Source: Tethya wilhelma (lineage: Eukaryota > Porifera > Demospongiae > Tethyida > Tethyidae). Taken from it: a stretch of 64,000 bases of DNA. The position numbers and the translations under genes were made by a program. The stretch is from positions 9,873,510-9,937,509 of the forward strand of contig CAXIPT010000001.1 in assembly GCA_964030475.1 (NCBI GenBank). Reading direction: 5' to 3'. A model generated the notes under the pieces. It saw nothing but the letters and a program-made list of their open reading frames with translations, had not been told where the DNA came from and did not search any database. This document shows, piece by piece, positions 11,360 through 22,127 of this stretch. How positions within the stretch are numbered: the first letter of the stretch is position 1; every line of letters starts with the position of its first letter.

Positions 11360-12497
11360 CAGCACAGTGCCTGTCCTATCCTGTCGTTCTCTGGGTCTTT
11401 AGCTAACAAGACACAAATATAATGGACATAAATCACGTTCAGCCTGGGGGTTCAGAGTTCAGCTGTCTGAAAGGCACTCACGGTACTCAAAAGAAAATAA
11501 AGTAAATGTAAACACTGTAACTTTTCCAGTGATTTGTATTATTAACTGATTAGTTGTTTTTTGTGTGTGTGGAAAGCACTTAGTGAGGCCAAATGTTGCA
11601 ATTTGTGTAACCTTGGGATAAAATACATTCAATTCAATTCAAAAGATTGGGGAAAAATTGGAGATTGGGCGTATTTTAGTTTGGTACTTCAGTGATGGTA
11701 TTAGGGCATGTTTTTGGGCTCATTAAAAAGATGAGCTAACTGTTCACTGAGCTATTTGTGTGAATAATTGTATTTGAGTTAATAGGCCATCCATACCACT
11801 CCTAGGCCTACTGGGAATTAGTCTTTGTTTACTGCCCTGTTGCTTTACAGTTCACATGCCCTATATGGGAAAGTGTGTGAACTCATTGTCCCAATGATTA
11901 CACTTATTTTCACGTTATCTTCACATACTATGTGTTTTTGTCAGGTTCACATACATACTATGGTGTGGAAACCACACAAACCTGTGTGTGACTATACAAC
12001 TTTTTTTGTGTGTAAAATCAACATTACATAATTATTAACAGAAAAGCAATAACAAAACCAAACTTCAAAATGTAAAAGAAGCTATAAAACAAAAAACAAA
12101 CAAATAAGCATGTATATAAATAGATATTGTAGCCTAACTCAAGTGCAGCAGATATAAATAGCATACATGTATTAAAACTATTTCAAGAAAGTGAGGGTTC
12201 TTTCTACGATTGTAGGAACTATTTTTGTCTTTATGCCACATAAAGCAATATCTATAAAAGTCATTAAAGTAGAAACACCTTTGCAGTAACGCATATTGAA
12301 ACAGTAAATGAAAGGGTGCTTCAATCCTGGGGACTTTGTACAAGATATGGCCCTCACACACAATGAAAGCTTCAACTCCACCTCCAACCTGTTCCTTGTA
12401 CATAATTGAAGGGGCCATGCTCTCCACACTCTGAACGCCAACTCCAACTCCAACAGAGGTCAAAATCAATTAATAGAGAAATTTAAAAAATGTCATT
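11360..12497. other. Unassigned, with a minus-strand module A fragment
   Basis: A module A fragment lies inverted at about 11641-11812 (TTTTAGTTTGGTACTTCAGT and neighbours). A minus frame of 111 codons at 12134-12469 has no recognisable domain. No gene is called. Confidence 0.45.
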
Positions 12498-12552
12498 GGG
12501 GCGAGCCTGAGCGAGCCCCAATATTCCGGTGAGTGCATTGATTTTCATGTAA

Positions 12553-12591
12553 GCGACCAACCGACCAACCGACCGACCGACCGACCGACCG
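12553..12591. repeat. (CCGA)n / (GACC)n microsatellite
   Basis: An imperfect then perfect tetranucleotide array (CGACCAACCGACCAACC, then GACCGACCGACCGACCGACC). Confidence 0.9.
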
Positions 12592-12963
12592 TGACGCTAA
12601 TAATTCATAGGTCAGGGTGCAAGGTACAGCTAGCTAGCCATTACATCATGTTCTTGTGCTACCGTAGTGTTACGGAACAAACTGTAATGAATATCACACG
12701 AGCAACGTACAAGCCACTTCACCACACCATGTGTAGTAATGTAAACCACTTTGCTATGTGCATTGTAAACCACATCATGCTGTAGTCCTGGCTCCTTCTC
12801 TACTACTATGCTAACATCAATAAACACTTTGGCTGCATTTTCAACAAAATAGCAACCTGTAAAATACATATAGAATCTAAAATCTGCAAAAAAATGTATG
12901 GTATACCTGAAATATATAATTCTAACAGTAATAATTATGTGCTTCACACGAATGGAGAAGAAG

Positions 12964-13238
12964 CAGGCCCGTAGCCAGGATTCTTGAAAGGGGGGTGCAG
13001 ATATTGTCAGCCGAAAGTGTTTCATAAAAAAAGTAAAAATCAAGGGGGTCTGGGGGCATGCATGCTCCCCCAGAAATTTTTGGAAATTTAGTCTTATTTT
13101 GATGAATTCTGGTGCATTCTGGAACATATTTTATGATTTGAAGCTATAATTTAATGTTTTATGATTATGCCTGAGACTTGGTTCTTCTTTTTGCTTCAAA
13201 AGGGGGGTGCAAGTGCACCCCCCCTCCCTACGGGCCTG
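12964..13238. mobile_element. 275-bp hAT-type MITE, 5-bp duplication AGAAG
   Basis: The left end CAGGCCCGTAGCCAGGA and the right end TCCCTACGGGCCTG are inverted, with G-rich and C-rich subterminal blocks (GGGGGGTGCAAGTGCACCCC near 13202). The pentamer AGAAG flanks both sides (12959-12963 and 13239-13243). It is non-coding. The ends resemble those of the autonomous hAT at 44045. Confidence 0.8.
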
Positions 13239-13607
13239 AGAAGATTATAGTTGAGGCAGGAGAGAGCATGCGGCACGCTGAAGCAAACAGGAGCAGAAGT
13301 AAGATGAGAGCAGTAAGAGACACTTACATTGAAACAACAACAGAAATTTAGATCAAGAGAGAGCAGGCAGCATGCTGCTGAGAAGCAGAAGTAGGAGGAG
13401 AGCAATGAGTAATAATGAGCATAATAATATATTATTATACCGCTTCAGTAGAACGAGAGCAACAACCTACCAGTAGTGAAAATACTACACAGACTAATAC
13501 TGCACCAATTGTACTTCCACTAATCTGGGCTACACGATGAAACGATTGTATGATATGTTAGTGGTGAACCTTTTCCAAGTATAAAACATTTCAATTCATC
13601 TGAGTGC

Positions 13608-13745
13608 TCTCGGTGTCATCAACTTGCCACAAGACATCAACAGCTTTGTATCCTCTTTGCCACGATGGTCTGATAGCCTCAATGTACTTGTTTGTAGACA
13701 GGGAGCTACTGGAACACACCATGCACATCCACAATTCCACGTAAT
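13608..13745 (+). pseudogene. Helitron-like protein fragment (LPR motif)
   Basis: The plus-strand frame reads VINLPQDINSFVSSLPRWSD and then NVLVCRQGATGTHHAHPQFH. The pattern INLPQD-x-x-SF-x-x-SLPR followed by a hydrophobic strand and a basic residue resembles the region before the Helitron helicase-like domain in animal Helitrons. The match is from memory of the motif and is short. Flanking codons quickly run into stops, so at best this is a scrap. It lies inside the composite element at 12498-13845. Confidence 0.35.
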
Positions 13746-14003
13746 ACATATACACATATACGTACTAGCTAGCACACGCATGCAGAATCATGATTGGCTT
13801 TGTTAATAATTACTACACAACACAACTCTTCCTCAGGCTCGCCCCCTGATCATTTTGATCCCACTAGTAAATATAAATGCATGATTAAGGATCAAGTAGA
13901 TGGTATGTTGAATATGGGTAATGTCATTCCGGCACCACTTGGTAGCAAAAGCAGTGAGCCAGAAAATATGCATGTATGGGTTGGAAAAGGAAAAAAAAAC
14001 AAA

Positions 14004-14022
14004 ACACACACACACACACACA
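14004..14022. repeat. (CA)n microsatellite
   Basis: About nine CA units follow an A-run. The open frames over it (alternating V/C or T/H codons) are products of the repeat. Confidence 0.9.
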
Positions 14023-14819
14023 AAAAAACAACAAAAAACCTACTATACTTTAGCGGATCAGAACAGGTGTGTGCATGCATGGGTACTAAAGAGCATGCAT
14101 ATGACTAAAAGTTCTGTAGATTTAGACAAACCTTGCCAATCAGAGAGGTTTGGCCGAAAGCACACATATATCAAAAAATTTTGGCAGTAGTTGCTTCCAC
14201 TGTTCAACTCCTTTCGCTAGCAAATCTGTTTTTCTTACAACTCTCTCCATCTCTGCAATCCCCTATTATGCATACAATTTTCTATGGATACCTACCTACT
14301 CTTTGTAACTCAGAAAGGGATACTTTTCCAAGATAATATCCATTGTGGGAGCATTTATCATAATGTCTTTTCTTCTATCATCACCTGATCAACTGAAGTC
14401 GTAATTATTAGGTTGTTTCTTCTTGTGTTCTTCTTTCAAAAATCTAAAAGAACAAAGATAAATTATAAAAGCAGCAGCATAAAAAATAACATCAAGTACC
14501 TATTGTGGCGTCGAAAGATTGTTCATGCATCACTGATCTTTTGTTTCTTTGCTGGTGGGCCCATTTTTTTCTTTCTCCCTTCCACCTTGACTACTTTACC
14601 AGATCCAACTCTCTTGCTTCTGTTAAATTCTCTAAACCGATTTTTCAATTCTCCTGCTATGTTCTAAAATGTACATGTATTAAAAATGCCTTATTGGCAG
14701 TTCAAAATAATAATTTTTTGTGGATTGTAACAGCTTGCTGCGCATATAATTATGATTACACTCACATGATCTGAAAATGGTGATGCCATGAATGGATAGC
14801 GTTGAACACATTGCTCTGC
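14023..14819. other. Unassigned
   Basis: Short plus frames (14133-14336, 14413-14667, 14505-14774) are hydrophobic or low in complexity and lack motifs. No gene is called. Confidence 0.4.
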
Positions 14820-15041
14820 CACCTTCAACTCATTCCAAATGCATGGGTCATTGTGAAAGGCCCCAAATACCACATAACAGATTGTGTTCTGCTGAAATAC
14901 AACAAACAGGTGCCAGTGTTTCGCATAATTAAGGACATTGTACTCAGGGGTGATGCTCTTTTTGTTGTAGAGCCTCTAGACACAGTTAGCTTTGTTAAGC
15001 ACTATAATGCATGCATACCAGGTTTCCCAAACCTTTGTGCA
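14820..15041 (+). pseudogene. Coding fragment resembling the C-terminal part of uncharacterised transposon proteins
   Basis: The frame reads WVIVKGPKYHITDCVLLKYN, then VPVFRIIKDIVLRGDALFVV and TVSFVKHYNAC. The run of alternating hydrophobic residues with P-x-F-x-x-I-x-D-I and a later H-Y looks like a small beta-rich domain that I associate with the C-termini of multicopy, transposon-like proteins in sponges and corals. I cannot name the family. The open frame extends to 15122, but no start, splice signal or upstream domain is obvious, so this is best treated as a remnant. Confidence 0.35.
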
Positions 15042-15884
15042 AACATTTGTCATCACAAGACAGGACAATTTAGCAGATCATTGTCCGTACCAAACACCAG
15101 ATCACTGATACCACATATGTAGAATAATGTTATTGTACAATGTCAAAAATTTAATAATGAAACTTTGATCTGGATGTCTATAATTATGTAGAAAAGTACA
15201 CTTAAGGTGCTGTAACAAAATGAATGATTGTTTCGGGGAAAACATTAACCAGATAAATTCAATTTTTGATTCGGGATCTCTTTGCCGGGGAGAATTTGAT
15301 TCGTCTTCTGTTGTATTCTCTGCTGAAATGTAAAAATTGTGCCACAATAGATCTGGAAAACAGTATGAATGTTAACATGGAGTAAAACATACCTTTGTGC
15401 TGCAGTGCAGTTTCGTCATCAGAAGCACTAGATGACCTATGTCATAGTCTTGGCATGGAATAGGTACATATACAATGAAGGCACCGCTGGTGCACAAGCC
15501 TCGGCACACTTAGAGCTAGCTAGTGCATTATACGCATATGCAATGAAAAAGAGTGTATGATCATAGACTAATAAGTACTCAGCCTCAGTATCAAGAAAAC
15601 TGATTCTATATCACGCATTACCAACCCTTGTTTGTCTTTCCAAGGAACACTGAATATCAGCAGCAGCAACATAGATTGGACCTGAGTGGAGTGAGTCACT
15701 GCAGGCTAGGCTAATGTCCAGCCCGCACAGACTGAAAATCTATACTCTCATCATCTACTTACATAGAAAGCAGGCCAGCCCCTGTCTGTCTTTCCAAGGA
15801 ACACTGACTAACAGCAGTAGCAGCAGCATAGAGCAGCATCATGCAATAACAGCATCACTGAATTTAACACAAATTCTAAGTAAC
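15042..15884. other. Unassigned, with a locally duplicated block
   Basis: The phrase GTCTTTCCAAGGAACACTGA occurs twice, near 15633 and 15788, each time followed by an AGCAGCAGCA-type tract, so a block of about 155 bp was tandemly duplicated. Otherwise there are only short frames without motifs. Confidence 0.5.
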
Positions 15885-16505
15885 GCACACTAAATCAATA
15901 GGCGTGGCCTCGAAGCTAAGCGCTAAAAAGAGCACAAAATCCTCAAATCTCAGCAACAACAGCTTTTGGGCAGCAAAAAATGTAATTTTACAAAATCATT
16001 CAGATTTATGAATGTAAGCAGTGGCGTAGCCAGGGGGGGACTAGGGGGGCGCTTGCCCCCCTTTTTTCAGTCGCGAAATTTACGCTTTGGTATTATAATG
16101 CGCTATTCTTTCGTCCACTTACTTTAGCAACGCTGCTTAACAGTCATCTTTGGCCAGAATTCAATACAGAACAAGTTTTAAAAGCTTTCTTTTTGCTGCT
16201 ACAAAACTTTAGAGAGTGTTCGATCTAGCGAGCGCGTGCTGCGGTTCAATTTAATGAATGGGAGGGGCTAAAATTAGCTAATTAAGTGGGTGTGGTTTCC
16301 GGTCACACAAAATTTCCGGCGCACTTCGCGCGCATAATTTTTACTGCTCCCTCTTTTCTAAAATCCTGGCTACGCCACTGGTAAGTGCCATCAATTTTAT
16401 CGCTAGAGCTGCCTTTCTTGAGATTTCGATGGGACAGACAGACAGATAGACGGACAAAACGACTACCATAAGCCTCTGCACGTGCTACGCACGTGCCGAG
16501 GCTTA
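15885..16505 (+). repeat. Dispersed repeat E, interrupted by a hAT-type MITE
   Basis: The halves 15885-16018 and 16381-16505 together match the uninterrupted copy at 26660-26920: TAACGCACAC, then GGCGTGG, CGAAGCTAAG, CTCAGCAAC, then CATCAATTTT and a CAGACAGA microsatellite, ending at GGCACGTG-type sequence. The junction in the intact copy (GAACGTAAGTACC) matches the pre-insertion site here. Confidence 0.75.
16019..16380. mobile_element. 362-bp hAT-type MITE, 5-bp duplication GTAAG
   Basis: The ends are CAGTGGCGTAGCCAGG and CCTGGCTACGCCACTG, perfect inverted repeats of 16 bp. GTAAG is duplicated (16014-16018 and 16381-16385). A near-identical sister copy is at 16694. The uninterrupted repeat E at 26660 supports the site. 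It is non-coding. Confidence 0.9.
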
Positions 16506-16693
16506 ATAATGTGTATAGCAAGGCACATGCACGAGTACTACTGGTATGTGTGGGGCACACACTTTCTTCCACGCAGTTTAGGCAACTATGGCTTGTACCC
16601 TATATCCTAGACATATTGTCATTGTTTGTGGTCAAATTAGGCAGCTGTACATGTGGGCCTTTGTGTGTAGTAACTAGCCATGCATTAGCTATG

Positions 16694-17049
16694 CAGTGGC
16701 GTAGCCAGGGGGGGGGTCACAGGGGGCATTTGCCCCCCCTTTTTTCAGTCGCAAAATTTACGCTTTGGTATTATAATGCGCTATTCTTTCGTGCACTTAC
16801 TTTAGCAACGCTGCTTAACAGTTATCTTTGACCAGAATTCAATACAAAACAACTTTTAAAAGCTTTCTTTTTGCTGCTACAAAACTTTAGAGAGCGTTCG
16901 ATCTAGCGAGCGCGTGCTGTGGTTCAATTTAATGAATGGGAGGGGCTAAAGTTAGCTAATTAAGTGGGTGTGGTTTCCGGTTGCACAAAATTTCCGGCGC
17001 GCAATATTTTTATTGCTCTCTCTTTTCTAAAATCCTGGCTACGCCACTG
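16694..17049. mobile_element. 356-bp hAT-type MITE, 5-bp duplication CTATG
   Basis: The same ends and interior as the copy at 16019, with only scattered differences. CTATG flanks both sides (16689-16693 and 17050-17054). The close match of the two copies suggests recent movement or local duplication; the different target duplications favour independent insertion. Confidence 0.9.
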
Positions 17050-17569
17050 CTATGCACATACTCACTTCACATGCACTTTTGGAGTCAAGAGGCTGCCCCA
17101 ATGCTTTCTTTCACACAGTTCAAGCAGTCAATCCTAAGCTTGTACCCCATATCTAGCCTCGTTCCCAGGCTCCCCACTTACCTTATGTGGGCCTTTGTGC
17201 GTAGTAACTAGCCATGCAGTAGCAATGACATAGCTACTGTTCACATCAAAAACTGCATACTGATACATATAGTTTTATTTAGAGTGCATGGGGTCACAGA
17301 GTAGACATCAAATTTATTGTTGCATCATGCACACTGGTGCACAACTTAGTTAAGCAGGCATTACTGCCTTCCAAAAAAATTAATGTATGCAAACATTGCT
17401 GCTTAGTAGGATAACTTAGTGAAAAAGAGAGCTTTTTATATAGACCAAAGTAGTACAAAATACTTATGGGATTCAAAGGCATGTAATCTAGGCTGTGATT
17501 GGTTCTTCAAGTTAGCATCATTGGTCTTGCACCTACTTGGTACAAGTATAACTATCATGATCACTGAAG
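17050..17569. other. Unassigned, with a lone MITE end
   Basis: TAGCCTCGTTCCCAGGCTCC at about 17155 is an orphan end of the MITE family seen at 5259 and 63076. The phrase CACATCAAAAACTGCATACT near 17240 belongs to repeat D. I see no gene. Confidence 0.5.
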
Positions 17570-17710
17570 TCAACTAGTTTCTTTTCTCATTGCAAAGGCA
17601 TTGGTCCACCAAACTACATCAGTTTATAGAGTTTTGTGTGTTGAATCTGAATATGTGTATGATTTTGTTATCCGATCATGTTATCACCATGTGTGATGGT
17701 GTTTCCCTCA
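17570..17710 (-). repeat. Repeat D, inverted copy
   Basis: It carries TTGGTCCACCAAACTACATC and GATCATGTTATCACC, the reverse complements of phrases in the plus-oriented array at 20690-21480 (for example TGGTGTAGTTTGGTGGACCA). Confidence 0.65.
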
Positions 17711-17758
17711 GTTCATCTTCCACCTCCTCTACCAGACCCTGAGAGGGTAAGAGCTAGT

Positions 17759-17796
17759 GTTGCTATGGTGATGCACACGTGTGTTGCTATGGTAAC
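17759..17796. promoter_or_regulatory. Two X-box-like motifs around a palindromic E-box
   Basis: GTTGCTATGGTGAT (17759-17772) and GTTGCTATGGTAAC (17783-17796) fit the RFX-type X-box pattern GTTGCY-N2-RGYAAC, the second fully and the first imperfectly. Between them is CACACGTGTG (17774-17783), a palindrome with a CACGTG core. They lie 30-70 bp upstream of the HIRAN-like coding block. Function is inferred from motif shape and position. Confidence 0.4.
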
Positions 17797-17799
17797 ACT

Positions 17800-18112
17800 G
17801 ACCATGGGTAAGGGAATACCATGTCTACAAGGACATTTTGGAGGCGAGTGTTGGTGAAGAACTCAGTTGTGCAAGAGAAACTAGTAACGTTAAAGACCCT
17901 TTCGCTGTAGCAGTTGTAAAGAACGAGGTAACTGTCGGTCATGTCCCCAGGAATATCTTCTGTGTGTGCACTGTTCTTGAGACGGAATGGAGTGCTAAAG
18001 GTTCGCACAACTGGAGGAAGGCAATACTCAAGAGACCTTCCACAAGGAGGTGTTTAAATACCATGTGTCCTCATATTTGAAGGTGATAGTATAGACCTTG
18101 AGAAGCTTATCT
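17800..18112 (+). pseudogene. HIRAN-like domain fragment, frameshifted
   Basis: The first frame reads ASVGEELSCARETSNVKDPF and then AVAVVKNEVTVGHVPRNI, a good fit to the HIRAN pattern (G-x-x-L-x-x-x-x-E-x-x-N-x-x-D-x-x-A-V-x-V, then V-G-x-V-P-R). HIRAN domains bind DNA ends in helicases such as HLTF and also occur in transposon-encoded proteins. At about 17971 the natural continuation moves to another frame (FLRRNGVLKVRTTGGRQYSR, then DLPQGGV) and meets a TAA at 18055, after which IPCVLIFEGDSIDLEKL continues. There is therefore one frameshift and one stop. It lies directly upstream of the Ulp1-like block on the same strand, so both may come from one gene. Confidence 0.6.
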
Positions 18113-18755
18113 CACCTATTTTAACATCACAGATCTAAATTGCAATGTAGACTTGCTACCTGAGAGTAAGAAGAAGAAACTTGATTTAGCAGCAGAAAAT
18201 GAAAAGGAAAACTGTAGTAATCACATAGCAGCTGACGATGAAGAATGGGTACGTTGTGGTTCCATCATTTTGAGCAAGAACGACAAGGAAATAATATCCA
18301 GTGGACAAAGGCTAACAGACAAGCATATTAACTTTGCCCATTCACTTTTAAAACATGAATTTCCTTCTCTAAATGGTCTTCAGTCAACTCTGTATCAGAA
18401 CCATGCTCGCAAATTCACTACAAGTCAGAGTGCTCTACAAATAATTCATTCTCATGGAAACCACTGGATCGTTGCCACTAATGTAGATTGTAACCCTGGA
18501 GAGATTCATGTCTTTGATTCCATCTATGAATCCCTGGATGTAGAAACACTTCAAGTCATTCGCGGACTATTTGGAAACCATGCCAAAGTGAAAGTAGTTC
18601 CAAAGCAACAGGGAAGCAATGACTGTAGCATGTTTTCCATAGCCACTTCACTATGCCTTGCATTTGGTAGGGACCCAACAAAATGTCTATTTGTCAATCC
18701 TCTATGAGGAAAGCATTGCATGAATGTTTTGAGTTCAAAGATGTAAGTCTGTTAA
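18113..18755 (+). pseudogene. Ulp1/SENP-type cysteine protease relic (peptidase C48)
   Basis: The main frame (about 184 codons, counted from a TTG at 18153, no ATG) has a Lys/Glu-rich N-terminus and then a C48 catalytic core: His104 in GNHWIVATN, Asp122 in HVFDSIYES, Gln152 and Cys158 in PKQQGSNDCSMFS. The Q-x5-C spacing matches Ulp1 proteases. Known members cleave SUMO or ubiquitin-like tails, and many animal DNA transposons and Polinton-like elements carry such a protease. The frame ends at 18707, but a shifted frame from about 18686 continues with the usual C-terminus (SICQSSMRKALHECFEFKD), so a small indel broke it. The catalytic residues are all present despite the lesions. Its source element is not identified. 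Confidence 0.7.
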
Positions 18756-19039
18756 ATGATTAATAATTATTATTATTAACTTTATTATTAAGTGATGTTT
18801 AATTTAAAAAGAATGGAGTATAAATAAGTTTACATGAATGATGCTGAAATGTATGGACATGGGTGATGTGTACAATTACTAAGGCATGTCATGCATAATA
18901 CATTGTATGAAATTATTGGATGCTTTGTAAAAAACTAGAAACTCTGAATCCATTTACAATGAAACTGGGATTAGAACACTCCTTGCCTTTTTTCTGGTTG
19001 TAGTATCGAAGAGCGACACGAACTCTGTGGTTACTCGCG

Positions 19040-19150
19040 TACTCTACCACTAGCTGTTAAATGATTGTCTGATCCTGTTTGATTGTTATCACCCTGTGTG
19101 ACGTGTTACTGTATGGTCTTATAGACAGTTTGAATTCTGTTCAGATTCAG
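19040..19150 (-). repeat. Repeat D, inverted copy
   Basis: GTTATCACCCTGTGTGACGT and GTTTGAATTCTGTTCA are reverse complements of phrases in the 20690-21480 array. Just downstream, 19234-19264 is a short CTGGCT hexamer array. Confidence 0.65.
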
Positions 19151-19269
19151 CAGGTTTACATATAAAAATTGAATTCAAACTATAGGCTTATGACAACTGT
19201 TTATAGTATAGTGCTCCATCTTGTAGGTCTCAGTGACAGCTGGCTCTGGCTCTGGCTCTGGCTGACTAC

Positions 19270-20242
19270 TGACTCTGACTCTGGCCAGCCGGCTTTAGCT
19301 GGATGTCACGTCGATAAGTGTGATGTGCACGTGATACACTTACATCACGTGTATGTGTATGTACGTACGTATTTAGCGCACACGTATGTTAGTTTTGACG
19401 ACCAGTCATGAAAATTTGAACCACAAAAATTTATTCTGATGTCCCGACTAGACTTTTCATGAAAATTTCCTGCTATACGGTACCTGCTGGTGAATATGCA
19501 TGCTGGTGGCTTCCCCAAACTAAAGTAATGGTGATGTGAGGGTGGAGTGGGGAAAATTAGGTTATTAAAGGAGAAGGAAAAAGGGATTTACATTGACACC
19601 TTTTGGAGAAGGTGGGAACCAAGGTAAGCAATCATTACATATTTCACCAGGAACTTTAAAGTATAAGTGAAATTATTGTTTATGTAGGGGGCCCGGTATG
19701 CACATGGTAGCAACCAAATTATGGAGACAAAATTGAGCATTAACCTGTTTTTTAAACTGTTCGTGGTTACTAATTTTGTTTTACTACAATATTATGTCAA
19801 GTATTTCATGTAATTAAACCAATGACAATTAATGTTACTAGACACTGAACCCTTAGACTATAAAGAAATACAGTCTATATAACTCACTTATATAACAACT
19901 TGTTTAAACGAATTGATGCGCAAACATGACATCTGATATGGTATAAATTGAGCCCCAATCTCAATATTATATACCCTTAACCTGCAATGAAGATAAGGTA
20001 CACCACGACAACATAGAACAAGCATCAGAGACAGATGTCGTCATGCAGTGGTCAAAAGAAGAGCACAAAAGAATTGAACTAAGATAGCAGTTTATCTGAG
20101 AGGAAATCATAGTGAACCTCCTGATCTGCCAAGTGCAGTTTGGAGTAGCCACCTAGTGTTAGCTCTACCTTAACTCAATTTACATTTATGATAGTCCTTT
20201 GATCTCAAGTGGGTGATACACTATGTCCTAGATAAATACTAG
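19270..20242. other. Unassigned, with half of an AT-rich element
   Basis: The 19405-19490 stretch (GAAAATTTGAACCACAAAAA, then GAAAATTTCCTGCTATACGG) belongs to the GGGAAATTTT family. The rest is AT-rich with only short frames, and no gene is recognised before the exon at 20243. Confidence 0.45.
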
Positions 20243-20539
20243 AGGATTTTGTCATTTGCCATACAATTCACCTTGGAGAAAGAAGTACTATAATAGGACA
20301 GGCGTTAACAAATATTTTACGATACATTAAGCAAGGAGAAGACCATCCTGTAGAGGTGAAAGAGAAGGATGATGGGGGAGAGGAAAGACAAGAAGATGAA
20401 GAGGAAGTGTTGGAGGATGTAAGCTACGTAGATTGTCATATACTTACTTATAGAAATTATTGCTCACATGATATAGGACGTATTTCATGATGAAGAGGAG
20501 AACATGGAACTGGACATGGACATACAGAACTTATGTTAA
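20243..20539 (+). pseudogene. Acidic two-exon gene fragment, copy 1
   Basis: Exon 1 (20243-20418) follows an ACTAG acceptor and reads DFVICHTIHLGERSTIIGQA, then LTNILRYIKQGEDHPVEVKE and an acidic run ending EEVLED at a GTAAGC donor. Exon 2 (20477-20539) follows ATATAG and reads DVFHDEEENMELDMDIQNLC before TAA. The TAA looks secondary: another frame continues as NKEQNDENRF, matching copy 2 (EDENRLSRP), so a small indel truncated it. I do not recognise the protein. The same exon pair recurs at 26944-27337, about 6.7 kb downstream, beyond the transposon. Confidence 0.5.
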
Positions 20540-20689
20540 ATAACAAGGAACAGAATGATGAAAACAGGTTTAGACAGTATTTATTCATAATGCTAACTTA
20601 AATAACTTTTAAACATTGTGATATGCTTCGATCATAGTATATGCAAAGCTATGCAGTACAGTCCACTGGTTGAATGTAGCTATAAATAT

Positions 20690-21480
20690 CAGCTTAAAGG
20701 CCTAAATGCTTATACCTATGAGCAGAATTCAAACTGTGCATGTGGTAATCCGATCAAAATAAAAACAATCGGACAATGACATATTCACATCAAAAACTAC
20801 ATACTGATGTAGTTTGAAGGACTAAAATGCTTTCAGTGTGACCACTATATATATATATATATAGGTAGGCATTAGCTAGCTATGAACAGAATTCCAACTG
20901 TGTATTACAGTATATATACAGTTATATATAGTAACACATCACATGTATATATACGTATTAGCTATGAACAGAATTCAAACTGTGGTTAAAACTATATAGT
21001 AACACGTCACACACGGTGATAATGACCAAATGTGATTGGCCAGTGACATATTCTTGTTCCACACATCAGACTCTACATACTGGTGTAGTTAATTGGTGGA
21101 CCAATTCACTGTGTGTGCTCACAAAGTATGTATCAGAATTGCTTAAAGACTAGTAACACGTCACACATATGCATAGTGATAACGACATACCAAACGTGAT
21201 CGGCCAACAAAACCAGTGACAAATTCTTGTTCTACACTTCAGACTCTACATACTGGTGTAGTTTGGTGGACAAATTCACTTGTGTGTGCTCACAAAGTAT
21301 GTACTAGCTATGAACAGAATGCAAAGTTCTGTGCTTATTAAAAGACTACATAGTAACACATCACACACGGTGATAACGAGGTACCAAACTTGATTGGCCA
21401 GTGACATATTCTTGTTCTACACACCAGACTCTACATATTGGTGTAGTTTGGTGGACCAATTCCTTGTACAGAGATAGTCA
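20690..21480 (+). repeat. Repeat D cluster (units of about 150-200 bp)
   Basis: At least four irregular units share the blocks GTAACACGTCACACACGGTG, GTGATCGGCCAACAAAACCA, CTACATACTGGTGTAGTTTG and GTGTGTGCTCACAAAGTATG. TAACAC-type starts lie near 20999, 21144 and 21353. A short AT array is at about 20849-20862. Other copies are at 17570 and 19040 (inverted) and 27340-27830 (direct). Confidence 0.8.
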
Positions 21481-21766
21481 AGTTTGCATGCACATGTGGG
21501 CTGAGAAAATGTGCTAATGTGCAAATTGACCAGATAGTAGTAAGGTCTTTGATATATACAGTGTACATATGTACACCAATCATTTCTGTGCTAGGATTTA
21601 TAACCCCATAGCACTGTGTGCACTTTCATAAGTGCAGTAGCAGGAGTAAAGGTAAGAGAGCTAAAACCCAATCCCTTTGGCTCTCTTAGATCAGAACAAA
21701 GATATACTACCAGAGGGTATACCAAAAAAGAGTATATGTGGATTCATTTTGGAGGGGGTGAAGTCC
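21481..21766. other. Host flank left of the intact transposon
   Basis: Unique sequence with no gene recognised. It ends at the AAATA target duplicated by the element. Confidence 0.5.
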
Positions 21767-21881
21767 AAATAGTAGCGACTCCGGAAGTTAATTAAAATTG
21801 AAAAAAATTCCTCCTCATAATTTGAACACATCACGTGGCACAGTCAGGCAAGCTCTGATCTGACCTGGTGAGAAAACGAAG

Positions 21882-22121
21882 GTAAGTATTCTGGGGTTTT
21901 AAAGGGCGCTGAACATCATAGTTAGCTCTGTTTTTAGTCTATTTTACGTTTTATTTTGGTAATAGCCTTGTTTGAGCTCATCTTTACTTTGTTTGTGGCA
22001 GAATTGAAGGTGAAACATACTACTACAGTCAAAAGCATATTTTTCTGTATATTTGATACTGTTTTCAAATATTTATAAAAACGTCAATAATGGCTAAATT
22101 GGATTATATATCTTTGTACAG
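21882..22121 (+). other. 5'UTR intron of the transposase gene
   Basis: A donor, AAG-GTAAGTATT, begins at 21882, and an acceptor, TTTGTACAG, ends at 22121. The acceptor leaves only AAAAAG before the ATG at 22128. This explains the upstream overlapping frame starting at 22090, which would lie within the intron. Predicted from consensus only. Confidence 0.6.
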
Positions 22122-22127
22122 AAAAAG

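Larger units (their letters stand above)
12498..13845. mobile_element. Composite element bounded by inverted GGGGCGAGCCTGAG
   Basis: The 14-mer GGGGCGAGCCTGAG at 12498-12511 is found inverted at 13832-13845 (CTCAGGCTCGCCCC). Between them lie a CCGA microsatellite, a 275-bp hAT-type MITE and a Helitron-like coding scrap. No target duplication was found, so that this is one element is inferred from the ends only. Confidence 0.4.

Noticed and set aside
13833..14080. Overlapping minus frames rich in Val/Cys or His/Thr
   Set aside because: They are produced by the CA microsatellite.
16303..16831. Minus and plus frames across the two hAT MITEs
   Set aside because: They run through MITE ends and repeat E and cannot be genes.
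20690..21480. Possible CRISPR-like array
   Set aside because: Units are 150-200 bp, irregular and diverged, in a eukaryotic setting; there are no short identical repeats with unique spacers.
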